The notes under the pieces are model-generated. The model made no database searches. It had not been told where the DNA came from and saw only the letters and a program-made list of their open reading frames with translations. Positions 1-6,897 of a stretch of 16,967 bases of DNA are shown here, piece after piece. Source of the DNA: Gaiellasilicea sp035556515 (GTDB lineage Bacteria > Actinomycetota > Thermoleophilia > Gaiellales > Gaiellaceae). The number at the start of each line of letters is the position of its first letter. Within the stretch, counting starts at the first letter, position 1. A program made the position numbers and the translations under genes. The stretch covers positions 1 to 16,967 of the forward strand of contig DATMEO010000088.1 of the NCBI GenBank assembly GCA_035556515.1, read 5' to 3'.

Positions 1-262
1 CGAGCCGGTTCGCGATCTGCGCCTCGCCCGCCCCGGAGGCGCGCCCGACCTGCGCCGTCGTCCCGTACTGGAGGAAGTTGAAGATCCCGAAGAGCCCGCC
101 CAGGGCCGTCGCCGCGACCGCGAGCGCAGCCAGCTGCGGGCGGCCGAGATGGCCGACGATGGCCGTGTCGACGAGGAGGTAGAGCGGCTCGGCGGCGAGC
201 GCGCCCAGCGCCGGGACGGCGAGCTTGAGGATCTCGCCGTCGTACTGACTTCTAAGCTTCAC
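1..262 (-). CDS. MATE-family efflux transporter, N-terminal part (runs off the window)
   Basis: This is the first 86 codons or so of a multidrug and toxin extrusion (MATE, DinF-like) integral membrane antiporter; the rest lies beyond position 1. The visible protein reads like the family N-terminus: a short polar start, then ILKLAVPALGALAAEPLYLL, VDTAIVGHLG, an alanine-rich helix, and QYGTTAQVGRASGAGE. The VDTAIVGHLG stretch in the first helix pair is typical of DinF/MATE proteins, which export cationic compounds using Na+ or H+ gradients. I chose the GTG at 260-262 because it overlaps the TGA stop of the upstream SDR gene (259-261) in a GTGA junction, which implies translational coupling; an AGGA lies directly before it. 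The substrate cannot be told from this fragment. The family call is fairly sure, the exact start less so. Confidence 0.8.
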   Translation of the reverse strand, partial: MKLRSQYDGEILKLAVPALGALAAEPLYLLVDTAIVGHLGRPQLAALAVAATALGGLFGIFNFLQYGTTAQVGRASGAGEAQIANRL

Positions 263-996
263 TCCTCGCGGAGGATGCGTGCGCCGCTCGACTGCGCGAG
301 CGCGGTGACGACGATCTCGTCGACGTTCACGTTCGCCGGCCGTGTCAGCGCAAAGACGACGCAGTCGGCGACGTCATCAGGTCGCACGGGACCGCCCAGC
401 GCGACGTCGGCGTAGACGGCGCTCGCCTTGGCCTCATCGCCGCGGAAGCGCACCTTCGAGAAATCTGTCTCGACAAGGCCGGGCGCGACGTTCGTGATCC
501 GGATCGGCCGGCCGAGCAGGTCCTCCCGGAGCGCCTGCGTGAAGCCGTGGACGGCGAACTTGGAGGTGACGTAGAGGGAGCCGTTCGGATACGCCGCCTT
601 CCCGGCGACCGAGCCCATGTTGACGATGTGTCCGCCGTCGCGGAGGTGCGGCAGCACGAGCCGTGTCATCCGGATCAGGCCGTGCACGTTCGTCTCGAGC
701 ACGACCTCCTCGTCGGCCTCGGTCGAGTCGTCGAAGGGGTCGCGGCCGAGCGCGAGGCCGGCGTTGTTGACGAGGACGTCGATGCCGCCGAGCTGCTCGA
801 CTGCCGCCGCGACGAAGCGCTCAGCGGAGGCGGGATCGGTGACGTCGAGCTCGAGTGCGACGTCCGTCTCGAGCTGGTCGACCCGGCGTGCGCCGCCGGC
901 GACGCGCGCACCCTCGGCCCGCAGCGCCCGCGCGATCGCGGCGCCAATGCCGCTGGAGGCGCCGGTGACGATCGCCGTCTTGCCCTCGAGCTTCAC
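259..996 (-). CDS. Short-chain dehydrogenase/reductase (SDR), YdfG-like
   Basis: A classical SDR of 245 residues, a usual length, cytosolic and NAD(P)-dependent. The Rossmann motif TGASSGIG is at residues 11-18, DVTD at 51-54, NNAG at 77-80, and the catalytic residues are N103, S129, Y142 and K146 (YVTSK). The C-terminal NVDEIVVTALAQ resembles the YdfG group, which oxidises 3-hydroxy acids or serine and allo-threonine, but the actual substrate is not shown by the sequence. The start is a GTG at 994-996. There is no Shine-Dalgarno; instead TACCCT lies exactly six bases upstream, which suggests a leaderless mRNA. The gene is followed by the MATE gene with a 4-base overlap, so the two are probably one operon. 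The family call is secure; the function of the pair is not known. Confidence 0.93.
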   Translation of the reverse strand: MKLEGKTAIVTGASSGIGAAIARALRAEGARVAGGARRVDQLETDVALELDVTDPASAERFVAAAVEQLGGIDVLVNNAGLALGRDPFDDSTEADEEVVLETNVHGLIRMTRLVLPHLRDGGHIVNMGSVAGKAAYPNGSLYVTSKFAVHGFTQALREDLLGRPIRITNVAPGLVETDFSKVRFRGDEAKASAVYADVALGGPVRPDDVADCVVFALTRPANVNVDEIVVTALAQSSGARILREE

Positions 997-1002
997 GTCG
1001 CG

Positions 1003-1008
1003 AGGGTA
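1003..1008 (-). promoter_or_regulatory. Candidate -10 box of a leaderless promoter for the SDR gene
   Basis: Read on the minus strand the hexamer is TACCCT (TANNNT form), followed by six bases and then the GTG start. Transcription starting about seven bases after the hexamer would begin on the start codon itself. No Shine-Dalgarno is present, which fits. No convincing -35 box is seen. The same geometry recurs at three other genes in the window. Confidence 0.45.
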
Positions 1009-1041
1009 AACGTTTTGCTCCGCCCGTCCGTCTAACAGCTG

Positions 1042-1202
1042 ATGGGGTCGAGATCGCTTTCGCTTCGCGCGCTCGAGCAGCTCTATCGCGACCGCCGGCG
1101 CCTGGCCGGATCGGCTACTGGACGAGCTCCGAGCGGACGCTCTTCCGTCGTCTGTCGAGCACCGGCCGCGTCTTCGAGATTGAGCCGGCGATGGTCTTCT
1201 AG
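1042..1202 (+). pseudogene. Small unidentified gene, apparently frameshifted
   Basis: This fills most of the gap between the SDR and CDF genes. From ATG 1042 the frame reads MGSRSLSLRALEQLYRDRRR and LAG with G/C-biased third positions, then turns into the Ser/Arg/Ala-rich text typical of a wrong frame. From 1107 a different frame, open to TAG 1200-1202, reads RIGYWTSSERTLFRRLSSTG then RVFEIEPAMVF, with G or C in nearly every third position. Joined near 1107 the two give a plausible protein of about 54 residues. The second half has no start codon of its own. Its stop overlaps the stop of the convergent CDF gene (1199-1201). I do not recognise the product. Either a real frameshift mutation, a sequencing error, or chance could explain it; I favour a broken small gene. 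Confidence 0.35.
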
Positions 1203-2065
1203 CGCGCCAGCTTGATCAGGCCGGGAGCGTGCTCGACCTGCAGTGTCGTGTGCGTCAGCTGGAAGCGCTCGCTCAAGAGCTCCTCGAGCTCGCGGCGGAT
1301 CGCGTGGCAGTCGGCGCCGGCCGAGACGAGCACGTGCGCGGAGAGCGCCGGGAAGCCGGACGTGATCGTCCAGAGGTGCAGGTCGTGGACGCCGACGACT
1401 CCCGGCGTCGAGGCGATCGCGGCTCCCACCTCGCGGGCGTCCATCCCCGCGGGCGCCCCCTCGAGCAGCACGCCGATCGTCTCGCGGAGGACGCCGAAGG
1501 TGCTGAGGACGACGAGGATGCCGATCAGGAGGCCGGCGATCGGGTCGGCGTAGGCCCACCCGGTCGTGAGCACGACCAGGCCCGCCACGACGACTCCGGC
1601 CGAGGAGGCGAGGTCGGCGAGCACGTGCAGCATCGCCGCTCGGACGTTCAGGCCCGAGCCGGCGCCGTGGAGGACGCGTGCGGCGACGAGGTTGACGACG
1701 AGGCCGGCGGCCCCCGCCGCGAGCACCCAGCCGCCGGCCACGCCCGGAGGATCGGAGAGCCTCCCGATCGCGGCCCAGACGATCCAGCCGCCGAGCAGGA
1801 CGAGCACGAGCGCGTTCGCGAGCGCCGCGAGCACCTCAGCGCGGCGCCAGCCGAAGCTCCGCTCCGGTGTCGCGGGCCGCTGCGCGAGCCAGGCGGCGAA
1901 GAGCGCCAGCCCGAGCGCGAGCGAGTCGGAGAGCATGTGCGCCGCGTCGGCGAGGAGAGCCAGCGAGTCTGCCGCGATGCCGGCGACCGCCTCGACGCCG
2001 GCGAAGCCGGCAACCAGGGCGAGCGCGATCGCGAGCGCGCGCTTTTCTCCACCATGCGAATGCAC
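1199..2065 (-). CDS. Cation diffusion facilitator (CDF) metal exporter, CzcD/ZitB-like
   Basis: A 288-residue proton/divalent-metal antiporter of the cytoplasmic membrane, most likely exporting zinc (or Co, Cd). About six membrane helices lie near residues 9-30, 36-58, 79-99, 113-131, 148-168 and 175-194. The transport-site residues of the Zn subgroup are visible: D40, H43 and D47 in ADAAHMLSD of the second helix, and H147 and D151 in HVLAD of the fifth. The cytoplasmic C-terminal domain (from about 205) holds the HDLHLW motif at 227-232, H244 and H279, usual metal ligands of the dimerising domain. The N-terminus MHSHGG is a short His-containing leader. The start is GTG 2063-2065 with TACGGT six bases upstream. 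It is divergent from the ABC ATPase with only 47 bp between them. I see no metal-regulator gene next to it. Confidence 0.93.
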   Translation of the reverse strand: MHSHGGEKRALAIALALVAGFAGVEAVAGIAADSLALLADAAHMLSDSLALGLALFAAWLAQRPATPERSFGWRRAEVLAALANALVLVLLGGWIVWAAIGRLSDPPGVAGGWVLAAGAAGLVVNLVAARVLHGAGSGLNVRAAMLHVLADLASSAGVVVAGLVVLTTGWAYADPIAGLLIGILVVLSTFGVLRETIGVLLEGAPAGMDAREVGAAIASTPGVVGVHDLHLWTITSGFPALSAHVLVSAGADCHAIRRELEELLSERFQLTHTTLQVEHAPGLIKLAR

Positions 2066-2071
2066 GCTGCC

Positions 2072-2077
2072 ACCGTA
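2072..2077 (-). promoter_or_regulatory. Candidate -10 box of a leaderless promoter for the CDF exporter
   Basis: On the minus strand the hexamer is TACGGT, then six bases, then the GTG start. The GGTGG overlapping it could alternatively act as a weak Shine-Dalgarno, so leaderless expression is an inference. It lies back to back with the promoter of the sugar importer (2101-2106). Confidence 0.4.
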
Positions 2078-2100
2078 ACGCGCCGCATTTCCAACCTGTC

Positions 2101-2106
2101 TATGAT
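2101..2106 (+). promoter_or_regulatory. Candidate -10 box of a leaderless promoter for the sugar-import operon
   Basis: TATGAT, one base from the consensus TATAAT, ends six bases before the GTG start of the ABC ATPase gene, with no Shine-Dalgarno between. Transcription would start on or next to the GTG at 2113. The -35 position overlaps the -10 box of the divergent CDF gene, so the two promoters may interfere. No operator dyad is obvious in the 47-bp gap. Confidence 0.55.
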
Positions 2107-2112
2107 CGCGTC

Positions 2113-3333
2113 GTGGCGGGGGTCACATTCCAGGGAGTGTCGAAGATCTACCCCGATGGAACCCGGGCGGTCAACGACTTCAACCTGGACATCGACGACG
2201 GCGAGTTCATGGTCCTCGTCGGCCCGTCCGGTTGCGGCAAGACGACGGCGTTGCGGATGGTCGCCGGCCTCGAGGACATCTCCGAGGGACAGCTCAGGAT
2301 CGGCGAGCGAGTCGTCAACCACGTGCCGCCGCGCGACCGCGACATCGCCATGGTCTTCCAGAGCTATGCGCTCTACCCCCACCTCTCCGTCTACGACAAC
2401 ATCGCGTTCGGCCTGAAGCTGAAGAAGATGCCGAAGGCCGAGATCGACAAGCGCGTCCAGGACGCAGCGCTCGTTCTCGGGCTCGAAGGCTTCCTCGACA
2501 AGAAGCCTCGCGCGCTCTCCGGCGGCCAGCGCCAGCGCGTGGCCATGGGCCGCGCGATCGTGCGCGAGCCGGCCGCGTTCCTGATGGACGAACCGCTTTC
2601 GAACCTCGACGCAAAGTTGCGCGTGCAGATGCGGGCGGAGATCGCGAAGCTCCAGAGCGACCTGGGCACGACGACCGTCTACGTCACCCACGACCAGGTC
2701 GAAGCGATGACCATGGGTGACCGGGTCGCGGTGATGCGCAAGGGCGAGCTGCAGCAGGTTGCTGCACCCCAGGAGCTCTACGATCGCCCCCTGAACCTCT
2801 TCGTCGGCGGCTTCATCGGCAGCCCGGCGATGAATCTCCTCGAGGCGACGCTCGAGCGCGCCAACGGCGGTCTGACGGCCGTCGCGGGCAGTCAGAGAGT
2901 GGCGCTCGGCCAGGAGACGGAGTCTGCGCGTCCCGCCCTGAGGAGCTTCGACGGCCGGCCCGTGATCCTCGGCATCCGGCCCGAAGACCTCGAGGACGCC
3001 GAGCTCGCCGACGCGCCCGCCGAGCGCACCCTGAGCGGCAAGGTCCAGCTGACCGAAGCGCTCGGCTCAGAGGTGATGGTGCACTTCCTCGTCGACGCCA
3101 AACCGGCGATCACGGACGAGGTGCGAGAGCTCCAGAAGGACGCGGGGACGACGGAGATGGGCGGCGCCGAGCAGGCCGATGGCGCCGGCACGACTCTGGT
3201 CGGCCGCTTCGGCGCCCGCTCGAAGGCACGCAAGGGCGAGCCGATCAAGGTCGCCGTGGATACGCGCGCACTGCACTTCTTCGACCCGGAGACGGGACTC
3301 GGCATCTATGACGGAACGAAAGGAGACGCATGA
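2113..3333 (+). CDS. Sugar ABC transporter ATP-binding protein (MsmK/UgpC/AglK type)
   Basis: The ATPase that powers carbohydrate uptake by the importer encoded just downstream. With GTG 2113 as start it has 406 residues. An ABC domain holds Walker A GPSGCGKTT at 37-45, the Q-loop Q83, signature LSGGQ at 135-139, Walker B FLMDE at 156-160, D-loop SNLDA and switch His H193. A MalK-type C-terminal regulatory domain follows, with GSPAMNLLEA at 236-245 and GIRPEDLE at 287-294. The domain carries an extra stretch near 331-370 (acidic, Gly/Thr-rich) that makes it somewhat longer than MalK, about 370 residues; I think this is usual in the AglK-like branch. The frame is open far upstream, but homology begins at VAGVTFQGVSKIY, which fixes the start. 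Its stop overlaps the next start (ATGA). It is the first gene of a tight seven-gene run. Confidence 0.93.
   Translation: MAGVTFQGVSKIYPDGTRAVNDFNLDIDDGEFMVLVGPSGCGKTTALRMVAGLEDISEGQLRIGERVVNHVPPRDRDIAMVFQSYALYPHLSVYDNIAFGLKLKKMPKAEIDKRVQDAALVLGLEGFLDKKPRALSGGQRQRVAMGRAIVREPAAFLMDEPLSNLDAKLRVQMRAEIAKLQSDLGTTTVYVTHDQVEAMTMGDRVAVMRKGELQQVAAPQELYDRPLNLFVGGFIGSPAMNLLEATLERANGGLTAVAGSQRVALGQETESARPALRSFDGRPVILGIRPEDLEDAELADAPAERTLSGKVQLTEALGSEVMVHFLVDAKPAITDEVRELQKDAGTTEMGGAEQADGAGTTLVGRFGARSKARKGEPIKVAVDTRALHFFDPETGLGIYDGTKGDA
3319..3326 (+). promoter_or_regulatory. Shine-Dalgarno of the sugar-binding protein gene
   Basis: AAAGGAGA lies inside the end of the ATPase gene, with GGAG four bases before ATG 3330. 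It is the strongest ribosome site in the operon and matches the usual need for more binding protein than transporter subunits. Confidence 0.7.
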
Positions 3334-4655
3334 AGCGCCAGCGCTTGACCCTCCTCGGACTGATGCTCGCCCTCCTGCTCCTCGTCGGAGCATGCGGCAG
3401 CGACGATGACAGCGACGCCGGGGGAACGACCGCCGGGGAGACGACGGCGGAGGAAACCGTCTCCGGCTCGATTGCGTTCACCGGCGTGTGGACCGGTGAC
3501 GAGCAGAAGTTCTTCCAGGCGGTGATCGACGCATTCGAGGAGGAGAACCCGGATGCCACGGTCACCTACACGGCCGGCGGCGACAACATCGTCACCGTCC
3601 TCTCGACCGCGGTCGAGGGCGGCAACCCGCCGGAGATGGCAAGCCTGGCGCAGCCGGGTGTCGTGGCCGACTTCGCCGAACGGGGAGCGTTGCAGTCGCT
3701 CGAATTCGTCTCGGACTCGATCACCGAGAACTTCGGCGAATCGATCCTCGACGTCGGCTCCGTCGACGGCACGCCGTACGGCCTGCTCTTCAAGGCGGCC
3801 AACAAGTCGACCGTCTGGTACAACGTCGCCGCCTTCGAGGAGGCGGGCATCGATCCGCCGGAGAGCTGGGACGACCTGCTCGACGCGGCCGACACGATCA
3901 ACCAGTCGGGGCTGCCCGCGTACTCGATCGGAGGCGCGGACGGCTGGACGCTCACCGACCTCTTCGAGAACATCTACCTCCGCACGGCGGGGGCCGAGAA
4001 GTACGACCAGCTGACGGCGCACGAGATCCCCTGGACCGACCAGTCGGTCAAGGACGCCCTCACCGAGATGGCGAAGGTCGTAGGCGACGTCGACAACATC
4101 GCAGGCGGCCAGGCCGGCGCTCTGCAGACGGACTTCCCGACCTCGGTCTCGAACGTCTTCTCGGAGACGCCGAAGGCCGCGATGGTCATCGAAGGCGACT
4201 TCGTGCCCGGCGTCGCGGGCGAGGCCAACCCGCTCGAGCCCGAAACCGGGTTCAACGTGTTCGACTTCCCCTCGATCAACGACTCCGAGCCGGCCGTGGT
4301 CGGCGGCGGTGACCTCGTCGTCATGTTCGAGGACAACCCGGTCGCGCGCGCGTTCATGGAGTTCCTGACGACCCCCGAGGCCGGAGAGATCCGGGCCAAG
4401 CTCGGAGGCTATTCGTCCGCGAACAAGAACGTCGACGAGTCCGCGTATCCCGACGCGATCCAGCGGGAGACCGCCGCGGGCCTCGCGAGCGCGGAGATCT
4501 TCCGCTTCGACCTGTCGGATCTGCAGCCGTCCGAGTTCGGCGGCACCGTCGGCCAGGGACTCTTCAAGCTGTTCCAGGACTTCCTGAAGAACCCCGACGA
4601 CGTCGACGGGATCACGACGCAGATGGAGGCGGCGGCGGCGAAGGCCTTCGGCTAA
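3330..4655 (+). CDS. Sugar-binding lipoprotein of an ABC importer (AglE-like, solute-binding family 1)
   Basis: An extracellular solute-binding lipoprotein of 441 residues that captures the sugar and delivers it to the two permeases. The N-terminus is a lipoprotein signal: MKRQR, a Leu-rich helix to about 19, and lipobox VGAC with lipidated Cys22, followed by an acidic and Thr/Gly-rich linker (about 24-47). The mature domain starts near SIAFTGVWTGDEQKFFQAVI and contains GGDNIVTVLSTAVEGGNPPE and LAQPGVVADFAERGALQSL, which resemble the alpha-glucoside binding protein AglE. The ligand is inferred from this resemblance to be an oligosaccharide, likely an alpha-glucoside; the window holds no glycosidase to confirm it. 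The start ATG overlaps the ATPase stop and has a strong Shine-Dalgarno. A GC-rich hairpin lies 27 bases after its stop codon. Confidence 0.93.
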   Translation: MKRQRLTLLGLMLALLLLVGACGSDDDSDAGGTTAGETTAEETVSGSIAFTGVWTGDEQKFFQAVIDAFEEENPDATVTYTAGGDNIVTVLSTAVEGGNPPEMASLAQPGVVADFAERGALQSLEFVSDSITENFGESILDVGSVDGTPYGLLFKAANKSTVWYNVAAFEEAGIDPPESWDDLLDAADTINQSGLPAYSIGGADGWTLTDLFENIYLRTAGAEKYDQLTAHEIPWTDQSVKDALTEMAKVVGDVDNIAGGQAGALQTDFPTSVSNVFSETPKAAMVIEGDFVPGVAGEANPLEPETGFNVFDFPSINDSEPAVVGGGDLVVMFEDNPVARAFMEFLTTPEAGEIRAKLGGYSSANKNVDESAYPDAIQRETAAGLASAEIFRFDLSDLQPSEFGGTVGQGLFKLFQDFLKNPDDVDGITTQMEAAAAKAFG

Positions 4656-4660
4656 GCCGC

Positions 4661-6007
4661 ATGAGCGGCGGAGGAAGCATCGCGGGGGAGCCGCCCATTG
4701 TGGCGGCTCCCCCGCCTGATCAACGACCGAGCAACTGGCGTCAGTACGCGCTGACGGCCGGCTTCCTGGCTCCCGCAGCCGTCCTCCTCCTGGTCTGGAT
4801 CGTCTATCCGGCGTTCTCGACGATCAAGCGCAGCTTCTACGACAGGACCGGCGAGGACTTCGTCTGGTTCGACAACTACGAGAACCTGTTCACCAACGAT
4901 CGCACGATCACCGCGATCAAGAACAACTTCCTCTGGCTTTTGATCGTGCCGGCCCTCGTGACCGCGATCGGTCTCGTCTTTGCCGTGCTCACCGAGCGTG
5001 TTCGCTGGGCGGTCGCCTTCAAGACGGCGGTCTTCATGCCGATGGCGATCTCCGCGTTCGCAGCCGCCGTCATCTGGCGCGTGATGGACCAGAAGGATCC
5101 GGACATCGGCGCCACCAACGCGATCATCCGCGTCGCCCACGACTACGTGAAACCCCCTGGAGTGCTGTCCGCCGCCCGGCCCTCCACAGACGATCTGGCC
5201 GGCTCACGCGGCGGCGCGCTGACCCTGCAGGACTCGATCCAGCCCGGCGACGTCGCTCTGCTCGGACTGACCGGCATCCGTACCACCGACGTCCCCGAGG
5301 ACGCCGTGCAGGCGGTCAGGCCCGAGCCGCTGCAGGGCGGAATCAACGGCGTCGTCTGGAGAGACTTCAGCCCCGACAGCGAGACGCCCGGCGAGGTCGA
5401 GCCACAGGAGCTCGGGCTCCCCGGCGTCACTGTCGAGCTGCTGGACGGCGACGGCACGCAGGTGGAGAGCGCCTCGACGAGCGAGGACGGCGCGTTCTCG
5501 TTCGAGGACGTCGAGGCGGGCGAGTACCGCCTCGCGATCGGGGAAGAGACGTTCGCGCAGCCGTTCGAGGGCGTCTCGTGGCTCGGTGAAAAGCTGATCA
5601 CACCCGCGATCATGTTCGCCTACATCTGGATCTGGGCCGGCTTCGCGATGGTCGTGATCGCCGCCGGGCTGGCGTCGATCCCGCGCGACACGCTCGAGGC
5701 TGCACGCACCGACGGGGCGACCGAGTGGCAGGTCTTCCGCCGGATCACGGTGCCGCTGCTGGCGCCGGTGCTGAGCGTCGTCTTCATCACGATGCTGATC
5801 AACGTGCTCAAGGTGTTCGACATCGTGATCGCGCTCGCGCCCGGCTCGGTCCAGGACGATGCCAATGTGATCGCGCTCGACATGTGGCGAACCTCGTTCG
5901 GCGGCATCGCCGACTTCGGCTACGGCTCCGCGATCGCCGTCTTCCTCTTCGCGCTCGTGATCCCGATCCTCGCCCTCAACATCCGCCGCTTCCGGAGGGA
6001 GGTCTAG
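4661..6007 (+). CDS. Sugar ABC transporter permease (MalF/AglF-like) with an inserted extracellular beta-sandwich domain
   Basis: A membrane subunit of the sugar importer, 448 residues against roughly 290-340 for most relatives. Six core helices lie near residues 31-53, 90-111, 118-140, 313-339, 367-392 and 420-440. The EAA loop that docks on the ATPase is EAARTDGATEWQVF at 346-359. The extra length is a block of about 170 residues (143-312) in the extracellular loop between helices 3 and 4. Within it, residues 228-298 look like an SdrD_B or carboxypeptidase-regulatory-like beta-sandwich: INGVVWRDF, then LGLPGVTVELLDGDGTQVES, then EDGAFSFEDVEAGEYRLAI. The block 163-225 before it resembles nothing I know. 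ATG 4661 is five bases after the upstream stop and lacks a good Shine-Dalgarno; residues 8-18 are encoded by a perfect hairpin. The permease call is sure, the role of the inserted domain is not. Confidence 0.9.
   Translation: MSGGGSIAGEPPIVAAPPPDQRPSNWRQYALTAGFLAPAAVLLLVWIVYPAFSTIKRSFYDRTGEDFVWFDNYENLFTNDRTITAIKNNFLWLLIVPALVTAIGLVFAVLTERVRWAVAFKTAVFMPMAISAFAAAVIWRVMDQKDPDIGATNAIIRVAHDYVKPPGVLSAARPSTDDLAGSRGGALTLQDSIQPGDVALLGLTGIRTTDVPEDAVQAVRPEPLQGGINGVVWRDFSPDSETPGEVEPQELGLPGVTVELLDGDGTQVESASTSEDGAFSFEDVEAGEYRLAIGEETFAQPFEGVSWLGEKLITPAIMFAYIWIWAGFAMVVIAAGLASIPRDTLEAARTDGATEWQVFRRITVPLLAPVLSVVFITMLINVLKVFDIVIALAPGSVQDDANVIALDMWRTSFGGIADFGYGSAIAVFLFALVIPILALNIRRFRREV
4682..4715 (+). repeat. 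Perfect 14-bp GC-rich inverted repeat between binding-protein and permease genes
   Basis: The left arm GCGGGGGAGCCGCC (4682-4695) is exactly complementary to 4702-4715, with a six-base loop (4696-4701). It lies 27 bases after the binding-protein stop and inside the first codons of the permease. No T-run follows (CCTGATCAACG), so it is not a canonical intrinsic terminator. By position it recalls the malE-malF intergenic stem that protects the malE mRNA 3' end; that role here is an inference. Confidence 0.8.
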
Positions 6008-6010
6008 ACC

Positions 6011-6892
6011 GTGGCCACCGTCGCCGACGAGCTCCCGCGCGAGGACGAGACCACCGCGCAGCGGATCCTCCGCTTCATCGCGAGGGCCCCGGTGCACATC
6101 ATCCTGATCGCAGTCGGAGTCTTCTGGCTGATCCCGACGCTCGGCCTCTTCTTCACGTCCCTGCTCTCGCCGGATCAGTTCACGGAGCAAGGGTGGTGGA
6201 ACATCATCTCGGAGCCGAGCCTGGCGACGCTCGACAACTACGACCGAGTCTTCAACAATGAGGCGATCACGGGCGCGCTCTGGACGACCATCCTCGTCTC
6301 TGTCGGCGGCACCGTCCTCCCGATCCTCGTTGCCGCGATGGCCGGCTACGCATTCGCCTGGCTTGAGTTCCCCGGCCGCGACTGGCTCTTCATCGGCGTG
6401 ATTGCGATGCTCGTCGTCCCGATCCAGATGGCCCTGATCCCGATCTTCTCGCTCTACTCCGACCTCGGGCTCTTCGACACCGTGCTCGGTCTGGTGCTCT
6501 TCCACACCGCCTTCGGCCTTCCGTTCGCGATCTTCCTGCTGCGGAACTTCTTCATCGGGATCCCAAAGGACCTGATGGAGGCGGCTCGGATCGACGGCGC
6601 CTCGGAGATCCGCATCTTCCTGCGGCTGATCCTGCCGCTCGGGCTGCCCGCGATCGCGTCGCTCGCGATCTTCCAGTTCCTCTGGACGTGGAACGACCTG
6701 CTTGTCGGGCTCACGTTCGGGCGCGACACGCAGCCGATCACGGTCGCGATCTTCACGCAGCTGCGCCAGTTCGGCTCCAACATCGAGCTGATCGCCCCGG
6801 CCGCCTTCGTCTCGCTCGCCCTGCCGCTCGCCGTTTTCTTCGCCTTCCAGCGCTACTTCGTCCAGGGCCTGCTCGCCGGCTCGGTTAAATAA
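6011..6892 (+). CDS. Sugar ABC transporter permease (MalG/AglG-like)
   Basis: The second membrane subunit of the importer, 293 residues and of normal length for MalG-type permeases. Six helices lie near residues 29-51, 90-117, 124-149, 155-180, 211-236 and 263-285. The EAA loop is EAARIDGASEIRIFLRLILP at 190-209, the contact point with the ATPase. The end, FAFQRYFVQGLLAGSVK, is the conserved tail of this family. The start GTG 6011 follows the stop of the first permease by three bases and has a good purine-rich ribosome site (GGAGGGAGGT) overlapping the end of that gene. It pairs with the larger permease to form the channel. The operon seems to continue into three genes that are not transport components. 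Confidence 0.94.
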   Translation: MATVADELPREDETTAQRILRFIARAPVHIILIAVGVFWLIPTLGLFFTSLLSPDQFTEQGWWNIISEPSLATLDNYDRVFNNEAITGALWTTILVSVGGTVLPILVAAMAGYAFAWLEFPGRDWLFIGVIAMLVVPIQMALIPIFSLYSDLGLFDTVLGLVLFHTAFGLPFAIFLLRNFFIGIPKDLMEAARIDGASEIRIFLRLILPLGLPAIASLAIFQFLWTWNDLLVGLTFGRDTQPITVAIFTQLRQFGSNIELIAPAAFVSLALPLAVFFAFQRYFVQGLLAGSVK

Positions 6893-6897
6893 GTCCC

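Noticed and set aside
1867..2112. Upstream extension of the ABC ATPase frame
   Set aside because: The extension is Arg/Ala-rich and antisense to the CDF gene; homology starts at GTG 2113.
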